From positions 83,970,520 to 84,034,519 of the forward strand of contig NC_059471.1 in the NCBI RefSeq assembly GCF_018139145.2: a stretch of DNA of 64,000 bases, given 5' to 3'. A program made the position numbers and the translations under genes. This stretch comes from Gymnogyps californianus. Lineage: Eukaryota; Chordata; Aves; Accipitriformes; Cathartidae. The notes under the pieces were generated by a model. That model made no database searches and was not told the origin of the DNA. It saw nothing but the letters and a program-made list of their open reading frames with translations. This document shows positions 25,101 through 37,100 of this stretch, in pieces. Numbering within the stretch: the first letter of the stretch is position 1; each line of letters begins with the position of its first letter.

Positions 25101-28100
25101 GTTTCAAGAAAACATGGGTTTAAACCCAAACCCTTCCTTCCCCACAAAGACTGGTTTGGGAGTCTCATTTTTTCCCCTGTTTCTAGTCATGATGGAGTTT
25201 GGTACATCTTGTAGCTAAAGGCATTAGATACCTCGTTACCATAAATACTAAAATCACTTTATTTTTTTACATAGCTGGAACATAATTGTATTTCTCAGAC
25301 TTCAGTTTTGCGCTTGAATGAAAGTATGCCAAGTTACTGTTTGTGTTTCTGGTAACCCAAATTTATAAAAGATAATATCACAGACTAGGTGCATAATGAC
25401 AAAAATTGCTATATTGACTATATGCTGGGTTTTGGCATTTACAATAGTTTTGTTCTGGTTGCTGTGAATGAAAGTTCTGGATATATAAGTTTATTTCAAT
25501 GAAAAATAAGTTCAAAATCTTTCACACACATGAAACTGTCCATTGCTAGTAAGTGTATATATTAGTTGCAATGGTTTGCTGACTAATGTGTTGCTTTGGC
25601 TGACTTGTTAAACAAAATGCTAGAATTACATGCTCTACCGATTCATCTCTCTCCCCCCTTCCAGATGTTATTCTCAACTGAATATGCAAATTATGCTTTC
25701 TTCCACAACTCGTGGTACCTTTTATTGAAGATTTTTCAATTCCAAACCTGACATATTTTTCTATTTGCTTGCAGTTTGCATCACGAGTTTCTACAAATGG
25801 TATAATACTTAAGGATAAAGGAATTTTCAAGAAATAGAAATCAAATTAGACAGAAGGTGTGTGTGGAATAATCTGTATTTGACATGAACATATTATACAT
25901 CTCTTGCAGAGCATTAAAAAAATCACAGTGAGGAGCAACTGGCGTGTGAAAGAAGTTAATTTCTGAAAAAAATATACAAAGGCATCATGAACTGTCAGCC
26001 CAGCATATAGGTCAGCCAGATTTTTCAACTAAGAGTCAGTGAATGTGTTTCATTTTCGTTAGTATCAGTCTTGCCCTAATGCCCTGCTGGGACACACCAC
26101 CAGAGTTTTCAATCCAATAAGGACTGGAGGGTTGTTAAATGCCAATAGCGGAGTTGTGCTGCAGGAGACAGAGGTCAGATTTGGGACAGAGAGGTGTCGG
26201 GCAGCCCCTGCACCTCCTGCTCTGCAGAGTAGACAGCAAGTGGAGGACAGAGAGTGGCACGGAGGGGATGCTGATCCCCTTCGCATGGGTTTGCACAGGG
26301 ACAGCACAACATTAATTTCTAGTATGGGTGGTGAGAAGAAGTCTAAACGCCATGAGGTGGATGTTGACCAGGCTTGAGTTCCCTGGGGGAAGACAAGAGT
26401 CGGAAGGAGATGAGCCCCCTGTCCAGCTGTCCTAAGTGGCACAGGCATGTCTCATGACAAGAAGAGGGAACACACAGGTGGATGGATGGATGGACAGCCT
26501 CCCTCAGAGCCTGCATCTGCCTGGGAAGGTAGGATGTCAGCACCTCAAGGCAGATGTGGGGAATTTCAGCTCCTACAGTATGACCACAAGTTTCAGCAGC
26601 TTAGCATTTTCCCCCTTTTTAATTTCACTCTGTGAATGGGAGATTCAGTTGGACAGAGAGAAAATCAGGGTCATGTGCTATGAAAAGTTGAGACAGGATT
26701 TCCTGGAAGCTTGAACCCAACAGGTTGGTCAGGAGACCAAAATGAGGATCTTTTAGGGGCCAAATTAGAATGTAATTTTTCTTTTCCTACCTACCGTGAG
26801 AAACATTGTTCATTAAACGATTTCCAAATGTGTTGGTCTATTTATTTTCATTGTTGTATGTCCCTGAGGAGGTGGCCCATTAGCCAGACTTCTTGCAGAT
26901 GAGACTCTGGGAAAAAGTGCTCTCAAGCTACAAGGAAACCTGTGTAGCCAGGTTTTGGGCCAGGGTGCTGAGATAGCAACAAGGGGACAGCAAGAAGAGC
27001 ATCACCCCAACTGTCTTTACAAATTTGTGCAAACTGTGAACAACAGTGGTGTGTCTCCTGCTGTGATCAGACACAGAGAAAACCAGTTATGTGCAGCCAG
27101 CAAGCCAGCAAGTAGGGGAGCCATGCCTGGAGTTAGCCAAGACAGCACCTGGCACGGCAAAATGACTTGCTCCAGCTCTGCATGAACATGGTGGCCAGTA
27201 CAGTCCTGCTCCCACAAGGATGTGCCAGCTGAAGAGCCTGTGAGCAGGACACGTGCCAAGGGGGTGACGGCTCTCTGAACACCAGTGCCCTTCCCCGGGG
27301 CTAGGGAGGGCTGAGATGTGCAGGTTCGGTGGGGGGGACCCCAACACAGCAGCCTGGTGAGCGAGAGAAATAACACATCCGACAAGAAGAGGCTGACCTT
27401 GGCTAAAATGCCTGCTGTTGAAGAGTTAGACTCCTCAAGGAGGAAACTAAAAACTATTTTCTTAGTGACAGAGGAGAAATATGTGAATCCAGGAGAAGCT
27501 GATCAGGAAAGACATGCTTATGAACAAGAGCTTAGTGGTGTGAGAAAAGATATAGTGGGGAAGAAAAAAAGGATTGCAAAGATTTTTGGAAACATGGGAA
27601 TGCATCTACTAGTAGAAAGAACACAGATACGAAGACTGCTTATTTTAAAGATAAAGACAGGGCTGATGATACAAAGCCCATTGAATTTTGTTTTGCTTTG
27701 GATCACGAGCAATGATAGACATACACTGAGTAATGAATGACGGCTTGAAGTCAACATCTGATTAGGTTGAGATCTGTGAGGTCCTCATCACTGGCATTTC
27801 TGAGTCCACACTGGGTGTCTCATAATAGATGAATAAGAAAACTGAAAAGTGGCCCAACAGATTGAGAATGATAAAAGGAAGTCTTTTGGGTTTATATTGC
27901 ACATCAGTAACCTATTATTTAAGCCACTCCTGCAAAACACACTCAGGACCAGGGACTTTATGGCTAGTGAGCATCCATAGCCCAAGCTCGTGCTTTACGC
28001 TGCAAGTCAGTGTCTGTACTCAGAATCAGTGTTTGTGGTTCAGAAAAACTTTTCCAATAGCCAGCATATTGTGTAATCATTCCTGTTGAGATATGCAGCA

Positions 28101-28240
28101 CTTTTCACTGAAGCAGATAGTACTGGCAGTTGTTGGGGTAAAGTCATAGGGATGTGGTATAGCAGTGGACATTGCAGCACAGAAAAATGTCTGTGTTCCC
28201 AGGAAAACCGTATTTTACCCAAATAACTGGTTTCTGTCAA
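19200..28240. other. Intergenic DNA between ASB9 and ASB11, part 1
   Basis: I see no gene, RNA gene or recognisable mobile element in this stretch. Its open frames are short, lack domains and appear on both strands. Simple features are an A19 run at 22753-22771, a (GGC)5 tract at 24703-24717 and a (GGAT)4 tract at 26478-26494. Confidence 0.6.
24703..24717 (+). repeat. (GGC)5 trinucleotide tract
   Basis: Five GGC units inside a small GC-rich patch (about 24650-24850). A plus-strand frame of 104 codons crosses it but has no recognisable domain. Confidence 0.8.
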
Positions 28241-28242
28241 TG

Positions 28243-28510
28243 ATCATAGAATGACAGAGAAGACACCACCTGTTTTGAAGGAAAGAGACCTTGTGAGGTT
28301 AGTTAGCCCTTCTCCTGCTTGGGGAAAAGCAGCTGTATCCACACCTGACAGATGTTTTTCAAACCCATTCTGAAAAGCCACCAACAAGATTCAGTAGTCT
28401 CCTAGAAAATTGTCCCAGTCTTTCCCTATTCTCCCATGAGATGGCATATTCGCAAAAAAATGAAATACGTCCTCCAGCTATTTCCTAAGTAATATTTCCA
28501 TGCATTGTTA
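28243..28510 (-). mobile_element. CR1/L3-type LINE remnant, 3' part
   Basis: Read on the plus strand it begins with ATCATAGAAT, the reverse complement of the CR1 terminal repeat. It continues with decayed blocks typical of CR1/L3 tails: GACCTTGTGAGGTTAGTTAGCC, then CCTGACAGATGTTTTTCAAA, then a CCATTCTGAAAAGCC-like block. The element is therefore inserted in minus orientation, is strongly diverged and 5'-truncated. The family call is from memory of the consensus layout. The far boundary is approximate. Confidence 0.65.
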
Positions 28511-31063
28511 CAACACAAAGCACAGTCAATGAGAATTAAATGGGTAATTTAATCTTTTGGGATAAGTGCCAGAAAGTCTAGGTAAAGTTTCTAATGAAAT
28601 TTCTTAACGTCAGGACTTCTGAGCTTCTCTTCTGATTTATTAAGGCTCTGTTCCCTCCAGACTCTCTGATATACAGAATTTCAGGAAGAATGATATCTCC
28701 AGGAGGAAGCAAAGGTGAGGTGATTTTTTGATAGGAAGCTAATATCAGCAATAAATATAGGGCAGCTTCACCTACTTCTTAACATAAACCTTTCTGAGAG
28801 GCTGAATAGACTTTGCATTTCCTTAATGGAGATACATTTTTTCAATTTAAAATCCTATGCAAGTGAAATACTGCTTTCATTGATGATTGCAGTAGGAAAT
28901 CAATTCAGTATTACACATTCCAAAATAGATCCCATAAATTGCCTTAGCTCCTTGATTGCAATGCAAGTCTGACAACCCACACAGCTGAGGCTCTGTCTCT
29001 CTATTTAGATAGCGGATGGTATTCTGACTGCCACCTTATAAACAGAGCAGGTGAGCTGGCAGTAAGGATAAGACTGAGAGAAATCTGCTGACATCAGATC
29101 AATATAGACATTTCTTTCTTGATAGTATTTGATTTTCAGAGGCTCTTGAGAATTTAGAGTTCAAATCTCTGAGATCCATGATGTACTGTACTATACAAGG
29201 TCATTCATGTCACTGACAACTTTATGGGCAATAGCTCTTGCCGTCAGATAGCATTCAATATGTGCAAACACAGGCTGAAAACTACATTCATTTTTGGCTG
29301 TAATGTTGCAGGTCCAGTCTCATGAACTGCTGGGAGCACAATTTATCTTACTTGTGCTGAATTAATCATAAGAAAGTACGGGAAACGTTAGACCTATGTC
29401 TCAGAGAGAGAAACCGTCATGGTGAAATTAAGGGATTAGCATCGAACCAGAGAGGCTGCTGCTACTGGAGCAGGGACAGGATCTCAAAGGCTGCTGGAAG
29501 CCAGTCCCATATTCAGGCTCCAGCAGGCCAATTCCCCCTGACTTAAGATGTATGGGCAGTGAAAATTGGTACCAGCATGCATAGCTCATAATGAAACCAC
29601 TACATCTCATAGCCTGAAAATGTGTCAGCAGCCTCTTGAACCTGTGAAGTTGAGCTAAGTGGAGACAGACTCTCCTTTTAACTCTGCTTCCCATTTTACT
29701 ACAACTAGTGAAACACCATTGCCTGTCTCATGGCAGAAGTTTACCAAAACTCTGGTCTGAAGAAACATTTTTGCCCTCAGAACAACCTCCACAGGAAAAA
29801 TAAACAAACCTTTACAGAGCCATGCAGGCATTGCACCAGTCACTGGATCCCACATTTCTCAGCTCAAAGAGGTGCACATTTTTAGCTCTGCTGTGTCCAA
29901 GCTACTAACCCTGATGGTATTTAAACTAATACCACAACGGGCAAAGTCATAACACTCTAAAAATCCCTTCTCCCAGGGAGGTAATGAAAGCCTTTAGAGT
30001 AGGGGATGAGGGAGCAGACAATCCTACAAACTTCTCCTCCTGGTGAGCAATATCCAACAAGGAGAACATTTGGGTGATGCATAATCATCCTTAAGGGCCC
30101 TGCTTCTCTCCTGCTCTACAGTCCTAAGACTTATCTTGAGAAACGTCAAAGCATGCAAAGCCCAAAAGAGCAGCAACTCATTCCTTTGCTTTTCTTTAAA
30201 CCTTGCAAAGGACAGACCAGGAAGACACTGACCTACTGTACCTGTGAAAACATTTGCAGTTCTGTCCTGGAATTAAGCTAAGAAAAATTATTCATGTAAT
30301 GAACACAGCCAGATCTCAGGTGATATAGCTCAGGAGGGATTTTTTTAGAAGAGATGAAGGGTTTTTTAAGACTTTCACACATTTTTGTGGGCTTACTCCA
30401 AATGCCCACGCCTGCTTTGGTAACATCACTTGCACTTCAGAGGACAAGATGTGTTAGCGTTGCGGGCAGCTGGGCTCAGGGCACGGGGACGTACAGTGGC
30501 TGGACAGCCAGAGCCTGCTGGAAGTTGCTACGACTCCACTACACTATAGGAAAGAGATGGCAGGATGCGAAGTCAAAGCTGACAAAAGATGTGCAATATA
30601 TTATATACAGCTGACGTTGGGCACTGAATGCTTTCATTCTCACGCTAGTGGAAGAATAACAGCCACTACCTTGATTTTGACAGTGAGATTGGGTAGACAA
30701 GAGGAAGAAGCTGCACAGATACTACACGAATAAATATAACACTAAATGCAGGGGAAATCTCTGTGTGTGGCTGTGGATGGGTGGATGTGTGCATGTGCAT
30801 CTACAAACACGTCAAGTGAGCTGTTCATGTACTACAACTTCTCAGGCTGGCATAAGTGGATGTGGCAATAGACTGAGGGAACTGTATCCATAATATCATT
30901 CACTGTCTGTGAAAAGGTGTCTTCAATTTGCACTGTTACGTAGCAGCTAATGTTTGGTATCCACAGTAGACAGTAAATGATGCCTTTGATTTTTTTCTTT
31001 GATATAATAATTTTGGAGTAAACAACCATTTGTTCCTCTTTCAGTGTAAAGATAGTCACAGAC
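28511..31063. other. Intergenic DNA between ASB9 and ASB11, part 2 (includes ASB11 3'UTR)
   Basis: The high-coordinate end should hold the ASB11 3'UTR. I found no clear minus-strand AATAAA within 2 kb of the stop. No other gene or named repeat was recognised. Confidence 0.5.
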
Positions 31064-31188
31064 TTATCGATAAAGGAGAAAGTTCTCAAGTGGCTCAGGC
31101 AGGTGCAGCTTGTGGACTGCATATAGGCATGACCGACCCAGATGCTTTCTGATACACAACCGGCACAGCTGGGCAAGGCTGGCAGGAC
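31064..31188 (-). CDS. ASB11: ASB11 coding exon 7 (SOCS box, stop)
   Basis: The 125 bp exon follows acceptor TTTCCCCAG. It encodes PASLAQLCRLCIRKHLGR, then YAVHKLHLPEPLENFLLYR and TAA (31066-31064). It contains an Elongin-C BC box and a Cul5-box-like LHLP. I could not assign a polyadenylation signal just below it. Confidence 0.97.
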
Positions 31189-34100
31189 CTGGGGAAAAAA
31201 AAAGGCAAGAAAAGCACCCCCAACCCCACCACTGGTATAAGTCTGAAAGCAACAAACACCAGCAAGATTTGAAAATCAGATCAAGCACTACACAGTGACT
31301 TGCTGAAGTCAGGGAGAGCTAAACACATTATTGTTCATATTTAATTTATGTAGTTAGTGATTTGAAAACTATGAGCACTAAAAACCTTTTTCTGCATGCA
31401 CGGCTAGGCTTTTCTGCATCTTTTCTTGAGCAAATACTTAAAATACCATAAAGGTGTCTGCACTGGAGAGAGCGCCAGGATGCATAGCCCTTGATCAGGA
31501 TATAAGACAACTCCCAGCAGTGGTGTGAGGATAAAGACAAGAGGGCTTACGGGAAGCTGCAGAGGTGCTCAGCGAGACCAGCCATAATTGGGTGGATATG
31601 GCAAATACAGTTAGTTGTTCATATATACAGAACATGCTTCTTCCAACCGCTGGTGTCTCAGTGGGTACCTGCACAAGTAGCAACTGCTACTTAGCCTTTT
31701 TAGATGACCACACTATCTCTGAATGTTTATGTATGTCAGTCAGTCAATCAGTGCCCCTCAAAATAATTTCTTAATATGTCATCCAGTTTTAATTAAGTCT
31801 GACTGAAAGGAAAACATCTCGAAGACAGAAAGTCTCCAAAAGTTTTCTGCAAAAAGGCACTGAGGGTAAAAAAATTTAAAAAAAAATTAAAAAAGAATAA
31901 AAAATAAAAAGATGAGAGGCCTTTTTGCCCTTCCCTTGCCTTGGGGGAAAGTTTGCTGCATGTGAAAAACTCTTGTCAAACATCAGAGAGTCCACTGGTA
32001 GGAAAGCTGTCGGAGGGCTCATCCGGACTACGGCGAGGCCGGCTTGGGCAGTGGCTTGCATGGCACTGCACACCGCGGTGCTGCCCCGGTGGCTTCCCTG
32101 CAGGGTGACCAGGCAGGTGCCCCCAGCCCACCCCACCGCGGGTCAGGTGAGGGGCACACCAGGCACAAACCCACTGGAAAGGAGGCTCCGTTGCTTCTGC
32201 AACTGCATGCTTGCACGTGCAAATGCAACTTGCTAGTGAACATGTCCATGCCTCCCCTTTGCTTTCCTCTTGCTGGAGCTGCTCCAGGTTGAATCTTTAC
32301 ACCTGCTCAGAGGTGCTCAGTTTTCAAGCCCTGTCTCAGCCCTGCCCCTCCAGTTTCTGGCCAAACAGTAGCGATCACAGCAGTGTTTGGCAAGCAATGG
32401 GTAGAGATGTGTGCTTAAAAGCCTGTCCTTATATCTTCCAGGTAAGCTTCATAATCTGTGCTTTTACTACAGGAAAATTTAGGAGCCTAAACAGGCTGAT
32501 AATGCCCCCTCTGAGAAGAAATTAAGAGAAAAATATGGGAAATATAGAAAAGAGTACTTGTACTACTGTCACTGGAAGTGAAGAAAGATACCATCTCCCA
32601 AAGCAGTTGGGAAAGCAGAAACATTTTATATTTCACATCACTCAATAGCTAGGAAGAGGAGCAATTAAAGGGAGCCATCTAAGAAACCATAGCAGAAAAG
32701 TCAGGGGGCAGAAAGAAAACTGTTCAACCTGGCGTGCTTATTTCAAACAGAAGGACCTCAGAAAACACGGAAGTAGGGGAAAAGGGCAGTTACAGATGTT
32801 AGATAAAGCAAAGTATCTGAAAGTGGGACTGAAGGCATAGGTGAGGAAACTGAGGAAACTTCATTTCTGAAAAGTGAAGAGTCAGCAGGAGCTGAAGTGC
32901 CCCTGTAGTCCCTCTGACTGTAAGGGAGGAGAGGGTGACAAGCTGAGAGTGGAAATCAAAAAGAAAGTTCAGGAAGAGAAAATTATTAATATTGGGATAT
33001 TTCTTTATCTACACAAACTCCCATTCACACAGGGCAACTGGAGCAGGACAACTGCAAGCACTGCCTTTGCTCACGCAGCCTGCCATTGCTGAGCTCTGAA
33101 CATCTCAGATACGGGGACAGAAGTCACAAGAGGTGAGAAGCATTCAAGCAAAAGTCCTCCCAGAAGGTTTAGACATGACAAATTAAAGCTCTGCATGAAA
33201 AGCCATGAAGAAAGGCAGTAGGACAGAAGGATATTAAGCCAATGTTTCATTTCCTCCATAAAACCCACCTGTGTGCGGAGGGCCAGCACAAAGCCTATGC
33301 GCAACATTGACAATATTAATTTACCATCCAAGAGCTATTTTGCAGCTGGAAGCGGGCTCTCTGTGCACATTGTGCTTTGCTTCTTGGTGGGGAGCAAGCA
33401 GGCTCGGGAAGGTGGCAGGCTGCCTGCATGGGGGAGCACCATTCACCCTCCATGTCGGCAAAGCCCTGGCAAGGCATAGACCAACTAACAGGGTACTGCT
33501 GAGCTGGGGAACACGGAGGTTAGAGGAGGGGGGGACTTCATTCAGCATGTCCATATCCCAGGGATATTGCTGTTGGATGCATCAAGTTCTGGCTGTATAT
33601 GGTGCAGGTGAAAACGGCACAAGAGGATCTAGATTCATTTCTGCTCAGAAGTTTCTTCCAGTAGACTGGAAAGATAATTAATTGTAGGAAGGCTGAAAGT
33701 AAGCTGCAAAGGGCATTGCTGGTTTGTGCTGGGATTGCAGCCCCATGAACTGCATGGAAGAGCTGTGTGTTGTGAAGCTGAATAGCCACCTGGCAAATAG
33801 CTCTGCTTTCTCCTGGCGACTGAGGGCACACACACTCGTGTCATTTTTTCTGCGGAAAGCACGACATTGAGCCACGGTGCTAGGTTGGACACAAGATGGT
33901 GGTACTAAAATATTATCTATGAATAAACTCTCACAGCAGTTTTTAATCCTTAGAGTCCCAATCGGTAAATACGTATAATTTTCCTTCAGTAGACAGGAAA
34001 AGAAAGCGCAGAATAACTGACCAGTTTACTCACTAAAACCCTAACACTTGGTGGCAGATCTAGCAACAAAACAGAGATCTCTTACATTTCTGTGTCATGT

Positions 34101-37100
34101 GCTGCAGGCTTGAAATCAGTCAAGAAGATAAGATAACTTATACAGAGCATTACTTATAAAAGCAGTTAAGAAAATGTGCTTAAGTCGGGGAAATAAATAC
34201 TGTTCTACTTAGAAAAAGAGAAGAAGAATGGAAACCATTACCTTCCCGAAGCAGAAGCGCCTGCTCCACTTTGCTGTTGGGTACGGCAAGATCCAGGGCA
34301 CATCTGAGTTCAGCATTTCTGCATTTCGGGTTAGCACCATAGTCTGTCAGCAAGATGACTACCTCCACGCTGGATTTCCTTGCTGCCGCATGGAGCGGGG
34401 TGTCTAATCGCTTCCCCACGTTAACGTTGGCTCCTTGAGTGAACAAGAGTGCATGGTTAGATCTGGGAGGCAGCAGGAACTGTCCAAACCTGCATCACAC
34501 GGGCTGGTTTCCACCAGTAGCCTCAATAAATGAAGGGGATGGATGGCACACAGGCCTCCCTCATTTCTCTCCGTAGCAGCAGTGCAGAATTCAGCAGGTC
34601 AAATACCTGCTGTGTAAAAGTCCTCTGAGCCACCGAACCCTATCTGTGATAGACAGAACTGAGCAGCTTGACCTTCAACCCAATGGATGTTCAAAGTCTA
34701 CCATATGCTCTGTAAATTTGTTAATAACATAAAATCTAACATAGAATATGTTAATTTAATTACCGGGGGAAAAAAAACCCCTTTAGGTATCTCATTGTAA
34801 TAACTCCAGGAGCACAGCAAGCAAAATGCTTGCCCTAGGCTCGCCAGGCACAGCAGGGCCACACTTCAAGCAGGTGTAAGTCAGATAATGTACACTGACA
34901 GCTAAAATTTATGCTAGCTCATAGACTGTTCCTGGACCTGCAGTGATTCTTTCAAGCAGCTTTACTGCTGTCTTCATCGTCCACTGAGAAGCAGGTGATG
35001 TTAATGCTTAGCATGGCAGTTTATCATAATCAAGAGTTGATTTTGGTCACTAATATTAGCCAGCATTGTCTGTGCTTCCTGTCATCATTCTAGAAAACTA
35101 AAAGCATTTTATTTTCACATTCAGACAGTCTCAGGGAGGTGTCTGTAATTAGGGATTTTTTTACTGAGGAAATCATAAATTCTTCATGAATGCGGGTGAA
35201 ATTTTTAATAGCCTCAAATGAGTCTCACAGACTCGGGCTGCCCAAACACCTCTTGTGGAAATAACACATGATGTTTGCAGTGGAGAGGCAGCCCGGAGAG
35301 ACCAGCAGTGCTGGCTCACACCACCACAGCTCTCTCCCAGCCCCTTTTCCAGGTGTACCTAGCTCCAAAAGCTTCTTGACGCAGTCTGTCCTCTGGTACG
35401 TGCAAGCCACGTAGAGCGGGGTCCCGTGCTGCAGGTCTTCTTGGTCAATGTCAACCTCATGGGCCAGAAGGATCTCCATGCACTCCCTGTGACCTGTGGA
35501 GAGAAGAAGAGCCGTCACTGAAGTGATGCCGAGCAGAATACACCCAGATACAACCAATGAGGCACGAGAGCTGGGAATAAGCCAAGCCTATTTATCCGTA
35601 CCAGTACGGACAAGGTTTTTTGGAAAAATATTTTAACATCAATAAAAGATGTATTCCTCAGTTAGCTTCACTCACAGCCTGAATGTTACCTCTTTTGACT
35701 GCTTCGTGAATGGGCGATGCAAGGTGGTTCCTAAGCTGCGGCTTGGCTCCAAATTCGAGCAGCATGTTGACACAGGCCACGCTGCCACTGCAGCAGGCGT
35801 TAAAGAGAGGAGTGATCCCATCGATGGTGACTGCGTTGACCTGGAACAGCAAGACACACTCAGGATAATCCGATTTAAGAGGAACGCCCTTGCAGCGTGC
35901 CTCATGTGCACACCAGAAATGCACCAGAAAAAGATGCTTGTCTTGTTTAATTTCAGAATTGATTTTGTAAACAACTTCCAGAGTTATATGTTGTGGCACA
36001 ACATATATAACATTCTCCTTTGAGGTCTGACCTCTTTCCTGGATAGCTAGTGCCATAAGGCAGCGACACTGCCTGCTATGAATGCTCCTCCTACAGTTGC
36101 TCCGAAAATGCAGATTTTAATTTTTTTTTATATGTAGCACTTGAGTATCTCCATGACCATCTAGTTTGCACCAACCCAAAGCCAGAATACGCTCAGATGA
36201 AAATGGCTTTGCTTTTTAAATGAAAACATTTACTTCATGTTTAATACTTTCACCTGAAAACACATTTCCAGCAAAAGAAATTTTCACAGAAACATAGTCT
36301 TAATCCCGAACAGAAAAGGAGCTTTAAAGGGTTTGTGTTCATATGCATGTGTGTGTATGTGTGTGTGTAAGAGAGAAAGAATTTCCTTCCTCCACCTCCG
36401 ATGTAAAGACCTGGCAAGAACCACCATCTGTCATTCTCCACCGGGACAGCACAGTCCCTGGCTTGTGTTGTGCACAGCACCGTAGCTGCTATGTTTAACT
36501 ACATAGCAAGCCCTCAGAGGCAATTTATGCAGCAAATCTGCATGCCTTTAATTCTGTGGCACACTGGAGAAGAGCAATGGATTATGCAAGCACGTGGCAA
36601 TTTGTTTGATTTCCAAATCAGGGAGAAGAGGAAAGAGATGGGAGAGGAAGGGCTGGAGAAGTCCTGGGCCACCGGGGAAGTCAGAGGACTTAGCTGCCAG
36701 TGCAAGCACAGGAGCTGCATCGCAAAGGGGTCGGAGCACCAGGGTAGAAATACCTTAGCTCACACAATTTCACTAGCAAGATATTTTGCCTTTAAAGTGG
36801 AGAAAGGCAGTGATGTTTAAGAACCTATTGGTTTATTCTGGGTAATTCAGCGGTGGACCATCTGCAGTTGATACCTTCCTAGATATCATTTGTCCTTGCT
36901 CATTTGAACTACTGACTTGTTTACGATGCTGTATGGGTTAATTCCTTTTCCCACAAGGTGCTTTTCCCACAATTACAAGCCAGTCCTTGCCCTTTCCAGT
37001 GTTTCAGTCCTTGCCGTCTTCAGCAGGCTCCAACCGTGCAGCAGCCAGTGCGAGGCCATGCTCCCCCACGTGAAGCTGCACTTGCAGATTAGGCAGGTAC

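Noticed and set aside
33271..33681. 136-codon plus-strand frame in ASB11 intron 6
   Set aside because: No recognisable motif; several overlapping frames on both strands suggest chance.
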